Assembly (NCBI GenBank): GCA_027452145.1
Contig: DAIDHB010000552.1
Location: forward strand, 1 to 51,567
Reading direction: 5' to 3'
DNA: 51,567 bases
Source: Planctomycetales bacterium
GTDB taxonomy: Bacteria > Planctomycetota > Planctomycetia > Isosphaerales > Isosphaeraceae
Made by a program: the position numbers and the translations under genes. Positions 18,385-27,646 of the stretch are shown piece after piece; the first letter of the stretch is position 1, and every line of letters begins with the position of its first letter. The notes under the pieces are model-generated. The model was given only the letters and a program-made list of their open reading frames with translations. It was not told the DNA's origin and did not search any database.

Positions 18385-19134
18385 TCATTCCGCGGGCGAG
18401 GCGGGTTTTCGGGCGGCAGCGATGGCCGACGCCGCGAGCCCGCTGACGAGGGCGGAGGTGGCGATCGCGACGAGCAGGCGGGCCGTCAGCCGCGAGTCCC
18501 AGGTGCGCGATACCGCGTCGCCGGTCTCGGCCAGCGGGAAGAGCCCGGCGCCCAGGATGTCGAAGGCCAGGGCGCCGATCGCCGCGCCGACGAACCCGAG
18601 CAGGAACCCCGCCGCCAGCCGACGCCGGTCGCCACCGAGCCCGATCGCCAGGGCGAGCCCCGCCGCCGCGCCGGTCAGGCCCCAGATCGTGCCGTGCATC
18701 AGGATCGAGATGGCCATGTCGTAGTCGGAATGATCGACCCGGGCCCGGTTGAACGCGCGGAGGGAGAGCAGCGACACGGCCCCGGCCAGCCCGGCGCCGA
18801 GGAGCGCGCCGGGGAGGCCGGCGGCGGCCGCCATGGGCACCGATCGCCGCGCCAGCCCGCCGGCGGCGCCCAGGAATCCCGCGAGGAGGGCGCCTTGCAG
18901 CGCGAACGCCAGCGCGGCGTTGCGGACGTCGGCGGTCGACTGGGTCTCCGCCGTCACGGCCGGCGCGACGGTCCCCATCGTGTTCAGCATCACCCGTCGC
19001 GGCGGGATAATCTGGTAGGTCGCCTCGCCGGCCGCGAACGCCGCCAGCCCGGCCGCCATGCCGGCCGCGATGACGAGCCACCGGGCGCGGTGCTCGGGCG
19101 AGTAGCGGGGCCTGGGGAGGGCGTTATCGCTCAC
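18385..19134 (-). CDS. Multi-spanning membrane protein of unknown function
   Basis: 249 residues with about five or six hydrophobic segments: WLVIAAGMAAGLAAFAAG near 20-37, ALAFALQGALLAGFLGAAGG, AAAAGLPGALLGAGLAGAV, ILMHGTIWGLTGAAAGLALAI, LAAGFLLGFVGAAIGALAF and LVAIATSALVSGLAASA. No catalytic motif was recognised. Its ATG overlaps the stop of the upstream CRTAC1 gene by 4 bases (ATGA), so the two are translationally coupled. This suggests a shared process at the inner membrane. I do not know the family's function. Confidence 0.8.
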   Translation of the reverse strand: MSDNALPRPRYSPEHRARWLVIAAGMAAGLAAFAAGEATYQIIPPRRVMLNTMGTVAPAVTAETQSTADVRNAALAFALQGALLAGFLGAAGGLARRSVPMAAAAGLPGALLGAGLAGAVSLLSLRAFNRARVDHSDYDMAISILMHGTIWGLTGAAAGLALAIGLGGDRRRLAAGFLLGFVGAAIGALAFDILGAGLFPLAETGDAVSRTWDSRLTARLLVAIATSALVSGLAASAIAAARKPASPAE

Positions 19135-22100
19135 GACGGTTTCTCCGTACGCTCGAAGCCGGGTAGTCGCGCGGGGGCGGCCGCACCCTCGCGGAGGAGG
19201 TATCCCCGATCGGCGGCCAGGTCACGATAACGGTCGACGCGGCCCGACGGCCATCGGACCTCGACCTCGTCAATCCGGCCCGTCTCGAGGCCGAAGTGGA
19301 TCCGGGGATCCGAGGCCGACTGGTAGCTGCCGCCGCCGTATCGCCAGGCCCGGCTCCGCCGCCCGCCGGCCGTGATCGAGACCACTGCGCCGACGCCGTC
19401 GCGGTTGGACCTTGTCCCCTCGAGCCGGAAGGCCGCGAAGTGGCCGCCGTCCGTCCGGTTGTGCAGGTACGCGAGCGGGCCCTTCTGGGCGAGCAGCACG
19501 ACGTCGACTCGCCCGTCGTTGTCCAGGTCGCCCACGGCCAGTCCCCGCGCGACGCGAGGGACGGTCCAGGCCTCGCCAGCGGACGTCGAGGCGTCGGCCA
19601 GCCGGCCATCGCCGACGCCCAGGAGCAGCGAGGCCGGCATCGCATACGGATAGTCGGGGCGGTCGTCGTTGACGTGACCGTTCGCGATGGCCAGGTCGAG
19701 CCGGCCGTCGCGGTTGGCGTCGAGCGTGGCGACGCCGAAGCCCAGCAGGAACCGGGTCGGCCCGGCGAGGCCGGCGTCGACGGTGGCGTCGGCGAACATC
19801 CCGTCGCCCAGGTTGCGGAAGAACGTGGTCGACTCGCCGTAGAAGTTGGTCACGAACAGGTCCGGCCGGCCGTCGCCGTCGAGGTCGCCGATCGCGGTCC
19901 CCATGCCGGCCTGATAGGCCCCGGCGGCGTTGCAGGCGACGCCCGCGACCGTCCCGGATTCCTCGAACCGCATCCCGCCGAGGTTGTGCCACAGGTAATT
20001 GGCCGTCGTGTCGTTGGCGACGAACAGGTCGACGCGGCCGTCCTCGTCGACATCGGCGGCGACGACTCCCAGACCCCGGCCGTCGCGGTCGACGATCCCG
20101 GCCTCGTTCGTGACCTCGACGAAGCGGCCGCCGTCGTTGCGGAACAGGTGATCCGCCAGCGCGGGGAATGGCCGAGGGGTGCAGTAGTTGTAATCCTGGC
20201 CCGGCTCGACTCGTTCGTGTTTCGCCGCGACGGTGGTCCGCTTGCACAGGGTCGGATGCTCGGCATCCCACACGAGATAGTGGCAGACGTAGAGGTCGAG
20301 GTCGCCGTCGCCGTCGAGGTCGGCGAAGGCGGACGACGTGGGCCAGTCGCGGTCGCCGGCCAGCCCCGATTGGATCGTCACATCCCCGAACGTGCCGTCG
20401 CCCCGGTTGCGCAGGAGCAGATACGCTCGCCACCGCGTGAGGAACAGGTCGGGATGGCCGTCGTTGTCGAAGTCGCCGACCGTCACGCCGTGGCCGAAGC
20501 CCCGCGACAGATGCGCGATGCCCGAGCGCTCGCTGGCGTCCTCGAACGTGCCGTCGCCCCGGTTGCGGAACAGACGGTCGCCGCCCGATGCGGCCGCGAG
20601 GTCTCGGGGCGGCGGGAATGCCCCGCCCTGCACGACGTAGACGTCCAGCCATCCATCGCCGTCGTAATCGAGGAGAGCGACGCCCCCGGCGGTCGTCTCG
20701 GGGATCTGCCGCTGGGGTGAGCGGCCGTTTTCGAAGACGAATCGCAGGCCGGTCGAGTCGGCGTCGTCGACGAAGCGAGGCGGGCGCAGGCTCGTCGCGG
20801 TGCGGCCCGGCTTCGCCGCGACGGGCTCCGTCGCGAGCAGCTCGGGGTCGGCATCGGCGAGCTGCTGGGCAAGAGTCTGGCCGGCGGCGGCGGCGACCGA
20901 CCCGGGATCGGCCTCGGGAGCGAGGTGCGCCAGCGCCCGCGCGGGCTCGGGGTCCGACGGGGCGTAGCGGGAGCGGAGTATCCACCAGCCGCGGGCCTCG
21001 AAGTGCCGGCCGAGGGCTCCGGCGAGCCGGGCGAGCTCGACGAAATGATCCGGGGTGATCGTCTCCTCCAGGATCTGGCGATAGCGGTCCCGGGTCGCGT
21101 CGAGTCGGGCCTTGCGGGCGCGGTACTCGCGGGCCTGGTCGTGGCGGCCCGATTCCCAGGCGACGGTGGCGAGTCGGTCGAGGGCCTCGATCTCGCCGGG
21201 CGCGGCGGCGATCCAACGGTCGAGGGCCTGTTCCTCGCGTGCACGATCGCCGCGGCGGCCGGCGATCCAGGCGCGGAGCGCCAGTCGCTGATCGCCGCGG
21301 AACCGGTCGGCGGGCAGGTGGCGGAGGCAGCGCCGGACCTCGGCGAGATCGCCCGTGGCGCGGGCGTGGTCGAGCCGCGTGCGCCAGACGGCCGGGTCTT
21401 CCGGCCGGCGTTCGGTGCAGCGGTCGAGCCACGCGGCGGCCTGGTCGGGCCGGCCGGACTGGAGGGCCAGGCTGGCCTTGGCCAGCCAGACGCGGTCGTC
21501 CTGAGGGTCGAGCTGGCCGGCCCGTTCGACCTCCCAGCGGACCTGCTCGATCAGGGTGGGCGAGCTGGAGGTGCGCCAGTGGTCGCGGAGCTCGGTGACC
21601 GGGTCGGCCGCGGCGGCCCAGTCGCTCTCGATCAACCGGGCCACCTCGTCGCGCCGCCCTTCCCAGAACAGCAGCTCGGCCAGGGTCTGGCGGACCTCGT
21701 CGCGGGCCGTCCCGGCGACCGGGAGCAGCCGCTGGAGCAGCTCCTCGGCGGCCCGGAACCGGCCGAGGTCGCCGACGAGCGTCCGCGCGCGGGCCAGGCC
21801 GGCGCGGGCCGTCCAGGCCGAGCGGGGGCCGACACGCTCCCAGGCCGCCAGTGCCGCATCGATCTGGCCGGCGGCGTGGGAGCATACTCCCAGGCGGTAG
21901 GCAATTTCGGCGTCGTCGGGCCGGCCGGCCGCGAGCCGGACCAGCAGCGGCCGGGCCTCGAGGAATCGATCGTCGTCCATCAGCCGGCGCGCCTCGACGA
22001 GGTCCGACGCCAGCCGACGCTCGCGCAGAACGGTCCACCCACCCCATGCGAGCATACCAACCAGGATCGCCCCGCAGAGGACCTTCGGGCCGCGGCCGCG

Positions 22101-22166
22101 GCGGGTAACCGCGGGCCGCACGGAGGCGGATGTTGCGCCCCTCGGGGAGCCGGTCGTGGTCGTCAC
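19131..22166 (-). CDS. TPR plus FG-GAP/ASPIC-UnbV (CRTAC1-family) exported or anchored protein
   Basis: 1011 residues if started at the GTG 22166, which has GAGGAG 8 nt upstream. The longer frame to 22196 would add only a short Arg-rich leader. A single membrane segment (VLCGAILVGMLAWGGWTVL) lies near residue 30-48. TPR-type helices fill about 50-420. From about 460 come FG-GAP/VCBS repeats (LLDYDGDGWLDVYVVQGG, then repeated DxDxDG calcium loops such as FADLDGDGDLDLYV), a seven-bladed propeller by inference. The last ~90 residues are the ASPIC/UnbV domain (GVGAVVSITAGG, SASDPRIHFGL, VEVRWPSGR). Such proteins are abundant in planctomycetes, with a role still unclear. Coupled to the membrane protein downstream. 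Confidence 0.88.
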   Translation of the reverse strand: MTTTTGSPRGATSASVRPAVTRRGRGPKVLCGAILVGMLAWGGWTVLRERRLASDLVEARRLMDDDRFLEARPLLVRLAAGRPDDAEIAYRLGVCSHAAGQIDAALAAWERVGPRSAWTARAGLARARTLVGDLGRFRAAEELLQRLLPVAGTARDEVRQTLAELLFWEGRRDEVARLIESDWAAAADPVTELRDHWRTSSSPTLIEQVRWEVERAGQLDPQDDRVWLAKASLALQSGRPDQAAAWLDRCTERRPEDPAVWRTRLDHARATGDLAEVRRCLRHLPADRFRGDQRLALRAWIAGRRGDRAREEQALDRWIAAAPGEIEALDRLATVAWESGRHDQAREYRARKARLDATRDRYRQILEETITPDHFVELARLAGALGRHFEARGWWILRSRYAPSDPEPARALAHLAPEADPGSVAAAAGQTLAQQLADADPELLATEPVAAKPGRTATSLRPPRFVDDADSTGLRFVFENGRSPQRQIPETTAGGVALLDYDGDGWLDVYVVQGGAFPPPRDLAAASGGDRLFRNRGDGTFEDASERSGIAHLSRGFGHGVTVGDFDNDGHPDLFLTRWRAYLLLRNRGDGTFGDVTIQSGLAGDRDWPTSSAFADLDGDGDLDLYVCHYLVWDAEHPTLCKRTTVAAKHERVEPGQDYNYCTPRPFPALADHLFRNDGGRFVEVTNEAGIVDRDGRGLGVVAADVDEDGRVDLFVANDTTANYLWHNLGGMRFEESGTVAGVACNAAGAYQAGMGTAIGDLDGDGRPDLFVTNFYGESTTFFRNLGDGMFADATVDAGLAGPTRFLLGFGVATLDANRDGRLDLAIANGHVNDDRPDYPYAMPASLLLGVGDGRLADASTSAGEAWTVPRVARGLAVGDLDNDGRVDVVLLAQKGPLAYLHNRTDGGHFAAFRLEGTRSNRDGVGAVVSITAGGRRSRAWRYGGGSYQSASDPRIHFGLETGRIDEVEVRWPSGRVDRYRDLAADRGYLLREGAAAPARLPGFERTEKPS

Positions 22167-22248
22167 CGGTCGGGCTCCTCGTCGTGCGAGCCTCAAGCAT
22201 CCTGCTCCGTGCGAGAGGACGCCGCCCGGCGAGCCGGACGGCCGGATG

Positions 22249-22458
22249 CTACTTGGCCGTCCCCTTGTTGGCGTTGGCCTTCTGGGCCCCCTTGAGGTCC
22301 ATCCCCGAGTTGGCGTTCTTCATCATGTCGGCCGTGTTCTTGGCGAAGTCGGCGCCCAGGTCCTTCTCCTCGGCCGGCTTGTTGGGCTGGTCTTCGCCGC
22401 AGCCAGGCACGGCGCCGGCCAGGACCGCGGCGACGGCGAGGGCACGCAATCGGTTCAT
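22249..22458 (-). CDS. Small lipoprotein, 69 residues
   Basis: ATG 22458 is preceded by AGGAGT at a good distance. The N-terminus is a lipoprotein signal (MNRLRALAVAAVLAGAVPGC, lipobox VPGC, Cys20). The mature part is short, polar and Lys/Asn-rich, ending in KGTAK. It lies directly downstream of the DUF1559 gene on the same strand, an arrangement often seen in planctomycetes. Function unknown. It may be a companion of the prepilin-like protein (inference). Confidence 0.75.
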   Translation of the reverse strand: MNRLRALAVAAVLAGAVPGCGEDQPNKPAEEKDLGADFAKNTADMMKNANSGMDLKGAQKANANKGTAK

Positions 22459-22523
22459 CGTCGATACTCCTGTTGAAAGGGAGGGCGAGCGCCGAAGGGG
22501 TAGGCATCGGTGTCGATGGCGGT

Positions 22524-22546
22524 GCGGGCCCTCACGCCGGGCCCGC
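22524..22546 (-). other. Stem-loop between the DUF1559 gene and the small lipoprotein
   Basis: GCGGGCCC pairs perfectly with GGGCCCGC around a 7-nt loop. There is no T-run, so it is not a standard terminator. It lies between two cotranscribed genes and may protect the upstream message or reduce read-through. Confidence 0.45.
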
Positions 22547-22585
22547 GCCACCCCTGCGGCGCGAAGGCATTCGCGAGCACTCCGG

Positions 22586-23725
22586 TCAATACGAGTCAGA
22601 GCCGATTACCTCGCCCTGATTGCGGCTGCCGATGGCCCACCAGATGTTCGGAGCGATGTTCTCCTTGACGAAGTGGACCGAGCCGTCGATGAAGCAGACG
22701 TTGACGCCGCCCGGGTGGGCGCTGTTCGCCGTGATGATGTCATTGAACCCGCCGGGAGGGCCGCCCCACGAATTCGCGGCGACACACGACAGGCCATTCG
22801 GGGTGTTCCAATGGTTGTAGGCGTTGAAATGCAGCGTCCCCGCGTGGCTGCCGTTCCAGCAGGCGCCGGACCACTGGGTCGGGTTGGTCGGCGTCGTCGT
22901 GCCGGGCAGCGCCTTGCACGTCTGGAGGAATGACATCGCCATCGCATAGCCGCCGGTGCCGATCGAGCCCGGGTTGCCGTTGACGTCCGTCGTGAAGCTG
23001 GTCTGGTACGACACGCGCCTCGCGTTGGTCCCGCCGCCGGGCGGGACGTTGAGGTGGCCGTTGAGGCCCATGAGCGCCTCGCTGAACAGTGCGGTGTTGC
23101 TCGTGCCGTCGGTGACGGCCGACATGTCGATCGCGCCCAGGTTGCCCACGCCGTACGGATACACGTTGTTGGTCCCCGGCGTGCCGGCCGGATCGCCGAG
23201 GAACGGAACGAAGGGCCCCGTCCAGGGGGAGATGCACTCCGGTCCGCCGAAATTGGCGTGGTAGTTCGTCCAGGTCGTGGCGATCCAGGGGCCGACCTTG
23301 ACGTTCTCCGACGGGCAGACGAAGGCCGAGATCTTCTGGGCGCTGACCGTGGCCTGGTTCATCACGTTGAACGCGCCGCCGGAGTAGTTCGAGGAGTTGT
23401 ACAGCGGCACCTGCTCGATGAACATCAGGATGGCGGTCCCCCATCCCAGGGGCCATTCGCCACCCGGCGCACTCGGCCCGCTGGGCGGGCTCGGGCTGCC
23501 GAAGTTGCCCCACAGTGGCGGGAAGGCGTTATTGGCCTGGTGGTAGTTGTGGATGCCCAGGCCCAGTTGTTTCAGGTTGTTGGTGCACTGGGCGCGGCGG
23601 GCGGCCTCGCGCGCCGCCTGTACGGCCGGCAGGAGCAGCGCGATGAGCACGGCGATGATGGCGATGACGACGAGAAGCTCGATCAGTGTGAATCCCCGAC
23701 GACCGGCGAGAGGTTGGGTCCGCAT
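22586..23725 (-). CDS. DUF1559 prepilin-like protein
   Basis: 379 residues, started at ATG 23725 (GGGGA about 8 nt upstream). A type IV prepilin-like leader, RRGFTLIELLVVIAIIAVLI, gives a processing site after Gly and a following hydrophobic helix to about residue 35, then the family signature AREAARRAQCTNNLKQLGLGIHNY split across 45-70. The end, with IDGSVHFVKENI and GEVIGSDSY, is the standard DUF1559 C-terminus. These pseudopilin-like proteins are strongly expanded in planctomycetes and are thought to be exported through a type II secretion/type IV pilus-like system. Individual roles are unknown. Confidence 0.93.
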   Translation of the reverse strand: MRTQPLAGRRGFTLIELLVVIAIIAVLIALLLPAVQAAREAARRAQCTNNLKQLGLGIHNYHQANNAFPPLWGNFGSPSPPSGPSAPGGEWPLGWGTAILMFIEQVPLYNSSNYSGGAFNVMNQATVSAQKISAFVCPSENVKVGPWIATTWTNYHANFGGPECISPWTGPFVPFLGDPAGTPGTNNVYPYGVGNLGAIDMSAVTDGTSNTALFSEALMGLNGHLNVPPGGGTNARRVSYQTSFTTDVNGNPGSIGTGGYAMAMSFLQTCKALPGTTTPTNPTQWSGACWNGSHAGTLHFNAYNHWNTPNGLSCVAANSWGGPPGGFNDIITANSAHPGGVNVCFIDGSVHFVKENIAPNIWWAIGSRNQGEVIGSDSY

Positions 23726-23948
23726 CGGCGAGTCCCCTGTTCCTTCTGGGTTATGGTTCACGATCCAGGCGAGATCCGATCGAGAGAAGATGAGTGATCG
23801 ATCGGTAGTTTCACAAGATCATAACGGAGGGGAGCATGCAAGGCCGAGGGGCGCGTTTTTTAACTTTTAACCATTCGAAAACATAACCAGGGGAAGACTG
23901 GATAATCTGATAGGAATGGCCGGCTTCTGGCGATCGGCCCGGCCGCGA

Positions 23949-25025
23949 TCAGGGGCTGTCGAGCACCGCGCGGATTGTGGGGGTGTCGACGGGGCGGATG
24001 ACGCCCTTCTCGGTGATGATGCCGGCGATGAGCCCGGCGGGTGTGACGTCGAAGGCGGGGTTGTAGACGTCGACGCCGTCGGGGGCGGTCTGGCGGCCGA
24101 ATCCGTGGGTGACCTCGCGGGGGTCGCGGAGCTCGATGGGGATGTCGGAGCCGTCGGGGATCGACAGGTCGAAGGTGCTCGAGGGGGCGGCGACGTAGAA
24201 GGGGATGCCGTGCGCGCGGGCGAGGAGTGCGACGCCGTAGGTGCCGATCTTGTTGGCCGTGTCGCCATTGGCCGCGATCCGGTCGGCGCCGACGACGACC
24301 ATCTGGACCTTGCCCTCGCGCATGACCTGGGCGGCCATGCTGTCGCAGATCAGGGTGACGGGGATGCCGCGGCGTTTCAGCTCCCACGCGGTGAGCCGGG
24401 CCCCCTGGAGCAGCGGGCGGGTCTCGTCAGCGAAGACGCGGACGGGATTCCCCTGCTCGTGGGCGGCGAAGACGACCGCCAGAGCGGTGCCGTAGTCGGC
24501 CGTCGCCAGGCCGCCGGCGTTGCAGTGGGTGAGGATCCCCTGCCCCGGCCCGACCAGCTCCGCACCGTGGCGGCCGATGGCCCGGCACATCGCGCGGTCC
24601 TCGTCGTCGATCCGGCGGGCCTCGGCCAGCAGGCGATCCAGCAGGGCCGTCGCGTCGATCTCCGGGCCCGTCGCGGTCGAGGCCGCCAGGGCGTCCATCC
24701 GGTCGAGGGCCCAGAACAGGTTGATGGCCGTGGGCCGGCTGGTGCGGAGCGATTGCGTGGCGTCGCGGAGCGACCTGCGGATGTCGTCGACACCGGCGAC
24801 ACCGCCCGAGCGCGCGCCCAGCACCGCGCCGTACGCCGCGGCGATCCCGATCGCCGGCGCGCCGCGGACGCGCAGCGACCGGATCGCCTCCCAGACCGTC
24901 GGCACGTCGCGGCACTCGACCTCGACGAACTCGGTCGGCAGGCGCGTCTGGTCGATCAGGCGCAGGCAACCGGTCGCCGCGTCGCCGGTCCATCGTACCG
25001 TCGTGATCCGGTCCTCGGCCGCCAA
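23949..25025 (-). CDS. mtnA: S-methyl-5-thioribose-1-phosphate isomerase MtnA
   Basis: 358 residues from a TTG start at 25025, with GGAGG 9 nt upstream and the previous gene's stop 4 bases before. An in-frame ATG further up would lie inside that gene. MtnA converts methylthioribose-1-phosphate to methylthioribulose-1-phosphate in methionine salvage. Signature segments are all present: LRVRGAPAIGIAAAYG (51-66), the active-site Cys168 in THCNAGGLATADYGTAL, and Asp248 in VVVGADRIAANGDTANKIGTY (split here by the substrate loop). Ending VxNPAFDVTP...IITEKG is typical. No other methionine-salvage gene is in the window. Confidence 0.93.
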   Translation of the reverse strand: MAAEDRITTVRWTGDAATGCLRLIDQTRLPTEFVEVECRDVPTVWEAIRSLRVRGAPAIGIAAAYGAVLGARSGGVAGVDDIRRSLRDATQSLRTSRPTAINLFWALDRMDALAASTATGPEIDATALLDRLLAEARRIDDEDRAMCRAIGRHGAELVGPGQGILTHCNAGGLATADYGTALAVVFAAHEQGNPVRVFADETRPLLQGARLTAWELKRRGIPVTLICDSMAAQVMREGKVQMVVVGADRIAANGDTANKIGTYGVALLARAHGIPFYVAAPSSTFDLSIPDGSDIPIELRDPREVTHGFGRQTAPDGVDVYNPAFDVTPAGLIAGIITEKGVIRPVDTPTIRAVLDSP

Positions 25026-25029
25026 GGCG

Positions 25030-25401
25030 TCAGTCCTCCAGGTCGTCGTCCTCGTCCTCGTCGTCCTCGGCCTCCTCGGGGTCGATCCAGGCATAGAACT
25101 CCGAGAAGACGTCCCAGATGTTGCGCATGGCGCCCTTCAGGTCGCCGGGCTTGAGCGGGCCGTGGGGGCCGGCATAGCCGGCGACCTCGGTGGCCAGGCG
25201 GAGCAGGTCGAGGTTCTGCCGGCGCATCTCGAGGAAGATCTGGCTCTGGGTGTCGAGCTCGAGGGCCTCCTCCAGCGCTTCCTCGGCCAGGGCCTCGTCG
25301 GCCTCGAGGTCGTCGTGATCGTGATCGTGGTCGTGGTCGTGGTCATGACCGTGATCGTGGCCATGGCCGTGGTTGTCGGCGTCGAAGGTATTGGCGTTCA
25401 T
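25030..25401 (-). CDS. His/Asp-repeat, acidic small protein (possible metal binder)
   Basis: 123 residues from ATG 25401 with AGGAG upstream. Residues about 10-31 are an alternating His-Gly/His-Asp run (starting HGHGHDHGHDHD), a likely binder of Ni, Zn or Cu by analogy with His-rich chaperones and transporters. The middle is helical with a conserved-looking core (MRRQNLDLLRLATEVAGYAG, then LKGAMRNIWDVFSEFYAW), and the tail is a run of Asp and Glu. The run of HD codons is a simple DNA repeat, so its length may vary between strains. Only 4 bases separate it from mtnA, so the two are cotranscribed. I do not recognise the family. Confidence 0.75.
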   Translation of the reverse strand: MNANTFDADNHGHGHDHGHDHDHDHDHDHDDLEADEALAEEALEEALELDTQSQIFLEMRRQNLDLLRLATEVAGYAGPHGPLKPGDLKGAMRNIWDVFSEFYAWIDPEEAEDDEDEDDDLED

Positions 25402-25485
25402 GGGATTCTCCTGCAAGTAGGTGGGCGATGGCCTGGGCACCGTCGGGGCGACGGGAAGCCCGGCCCTCGCCCGATCGATGATGGA

Positions 25486-26658
25486 TCAGGGACGGCCGGC
25501 GGCGACGGCCAGGGGCACGGCGCCGGCCCCGTCGCCGGGGACGGCCGGCGCGGTTGTGTCGAGGGGGTGGAAGGGGAGTCCGAAGGTCTGCGCCACCGCC
25601 AGGTTGGTCACCCGGCCGGCGGTGACGTTCACGCCCTCGGCGACGCCCGGATCGGCGGCGGCCAGCCCGCGCCATCCCAGTCGGGCCAGTTGCAGCACGT
25701 AGGGCAGCGTGACGTTGCAGAGCGCGTAGGTGCTCGTGCGGCCGACGGCACCGGGCATGTTCGCGACGCAGTAGTGGACGACGCCGTCGACGACATACGT
25801 AGGCTGGCGGTGGGTCGTGGGCCGGGCGGTCTCGATGCAGCCGCCCTGGTCGATCGCCACGTCCACGATGACCGCGCCGTTCTTCATCCGCGCCAGGTCG
25901 TCGCGCCGGACCAATCGAGGCGCCCGCGCACCGGTGATCAGGACGGCGCCGATGACCAGGTCCGCCCGCTCGATCGATTCCAGGATCGTGTGCCGATCCG
26001 AGTAGAGCGTGGTGACGTTGGGCGGCATGATGTCGTCGAGATAGCGCAGGCGGTCGAGGTTGACGTCGAGGATACGGACCGTGGCGCCGAGTCCGGCGGC
26101 GACCTTGGCGGCGTTCGACCCGACGATCCCGCCGCCCAGGATGGCCACCTCGGCCGGGGCGACGCCCGGCACGCCCGAGAGCAGGATCCCTCGCCCCTCC
26201 TGCGGCCGCTCGAGGTACTTGGCGCCCTCCTGGATGCTCATCCGGCCGGCGACCTCGCTCATCGGCGTCAGGAGCGGTAGCCCGCCCCTCGCGTCGCGCA
26301 GGGTCTCGTAGGCGATCGCCGTGATCCCGCTGTCGATGATGGCCGTCGTCAGCTTCTCGTCGGCGGCGAAGTGGAAGTAGGTGAAGAGAGTCTGCTCGGC
26401 GCGGAGGTGCGGCCATTCCTGCGGCAGGGGCTCCTTGACCTTCACCACCAGGTCGGAAGCCGACCAGATCTCGGCGGCGGTGGGCATAATCGTCGCGCCG
26501 GCGGCCTCGTACTGGGAATCGGCGATCCCGCTGCCGAGGCCGGCGCCCGCCTCGACCAGCACCGCATGTCCGGCCTGGGTCAGCTCTTCCGCGCCGACCG
26601 GGAGCATCGCCACCCGGTATTCGTCCGACTTGACCTCCCGAGGCACACCCACGATCAT
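25486..26658 (-). CDS. ald: Alanine dehydrogenase
   Basis: 390 residues from ATG 26658. Catalyses NAD-dependent oxidative deamination of L-alanine to pyruvate. The N-terminal domain has MIVGVPREVKSDEYRVAMLP, VKVKEPL with the substrate Lys, and FHFAAD with the catalytic His. The Rossmann part has AILGGGIVGSNAAKVAAGLG and the NAD-binding acidic residue in ILDVNL. The catalytic Asp lies in DVAIDQGGC. SEVAGRMSIQEGAKYLE and HYCVANMPGAV are typical. Length matches the family (about 370-390). The frame continues upstream without a recognisable domain, so I start it at this Met. Confidence 0.95.
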   Translation of the reverse strand: MIVGVPREVKSDEYRVAMLPVGAEELTQAGHAVLVEAGAGLGSGIADSQYEAAGATIMPTAAEIWSASDLVVKVKEPLPQEWPHLRAEQTLFTYFHFAADEKLTTAIIDSGITAIAYETLRDARGGLPLLTPMSEVAGRMSIQEGAKYLERPQEGRGILLSGVPGVAPAEVAILGGGIVGSNAAKVAAGLGATVRILDVNLDRLRYLDDIMPPNVTTLYSDRHTILESIERADLVIGAVLITGARAPRLVRRDDLARMKNGAVIVDVAIDQGGCIETARPTTHRQPTYVVDGVVHYCVANMPGAVGRTSTYALCNVTLPYVLQLARLGWRGLAAADPGVAEGVNVTAGRVTNLAVAQTFGLPFHPLDTTAPAVPGDGAGAVPLAVAAGRP

Positions 26659-26801
26659 CCGCGCCGACCCCCCCTGCACCGTCGCAACCTGCCGCCTTGC
26701 CCGCGCGGACCGTCTCCGCCGGGCTTCCAATGACTGCAACATTCGATCAGACCGGGCCGGCGGAATCAAGGGGAGGTGACGATCGTTCTCTGGACGCGCG
26801 A

Positions 26802-27401
26802 TCAGGTGGCCGGCCGATAGAGGCCGTGGGACTCGATGTAGGCCTCGACGCCTCGCGGCACCATGTAGCGGATGGAGCGTCCCTCGGCGAGCCGGGCGCG
26901 GAGGTCGCTCGAGGCGATCCCGACCGGCGGGATCGCCACCCAGGCGAGCGGGAAGGCCCGTGGTCCGAAGTCGGGCAGGCTTTGCGGATCGACCTCCTCG
27001 ATGCCGGGGCGGTTCACAACCACGATCGTCGCCAGCCGGGCGATCCGATCGGGCTCGCGCCACGAGGGGAGATCGGCCAGGCTGTCGGCCCCGATCAGGA
27101 AGAATAGCTCGTCGTCGGGATGATCGCGGCGGACGGCCTCGAGGGTCTCGACGCTGTAGTGCGGGCCCGGGCGGGTGGCCTCGATGTCGGAGACCACGAA
27201 GGCCGGATGTCCGGCCGCGGCGATCCGGGCCATCTCCAGGCGATGGGCGACGGCCGTCCGGCCCCCCGGCTTGTGCGGCGGCGAGGCGGTCACCACCAGC
27301 CAGACCCGATCCAGCCGGCAGGCCTCGCGGCACTGCTCCGCCAGGATCAGATGGCCCAGATGGATCGGGTCGAACGTCCCGCCGTAGAGTCCGATTCGCA
27401 T
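26802..27401 (-). CDS. nadD: Nicotinate-nucleotide adenylyltransferase NadD
   Basis: 199 residues. Makes deamido-NAD from nicotinate mononucleotide and ATP. The nucleotidyl-transferase signature GGTFDPIHLGH is at 7-17 with the catalytic His pair, the substrate loop PPHKP at 41-45, FFLIGADSLADLPSW at about 100-114, and the second ATP motif GIASSDLR (161-168, family ISSTxxR). The end, RYMVPRGVEAYIESHGLY, is standard. It follows the ald gene's strand, with 143 bases between, and is divergent from priA. Confidence 0.95.
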   Translation of the reverse strand: MRIGLYGGTFDPIHLGHLILAEQCREACRLDRVWLVVTASPPHKPGGRTAVAHRLEMARIAAAGHPAFVVSDIEATRPGPHYSVETLEAVRRDHPDDELFFLIGADSLADLPSWREPDRIARLATIVVVNRPGIEEVDPQSLPDFGPRAFPLAWVAIPPVGIASSDLRARLAEGRSIRYMVPRGVEAYIESHGLYRPAT

Positions 27402-27646
27402 CGCCGGGGCACCCTCACGCTCAACCCGACCGGCACGACCGGACGACCCGGGACGACCGCTCGGCCTTTCCTTGTGGACAAACGTGCAGAAATCGGTTGT
27501 ACTGACGACGTTGGGCGCTGGACCGTCCCGGCCGGGATTGACGATAGGGTGGGGCGGCGGCGGTTGTCAACGGGACGGGCGTCCGGCCAGGGGCGAGCGC
27601 GGTCTCCAGGGCGGCCGAGGGATTCGTGCCGGGAGCGAGTCGGCCC

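Noticed and set aside
25303..25380. The CAT/GTG-type simple repeat considered as a CRISPR or tandem-repeat locus
   Set aside because: It is the codon run for the HG/HD stretch of a protein with a good start and ribosome site, with no spacers.
27473..27481. DnaA-box-like sequence (TTGTCCACA on the minus strand) between nadD and priA
   Set aside because: A single site with one mismatch, no cluster of boxes, no AT-rich unwinding region and no dnaA or dnaN nearby. Not evidence for an origin.
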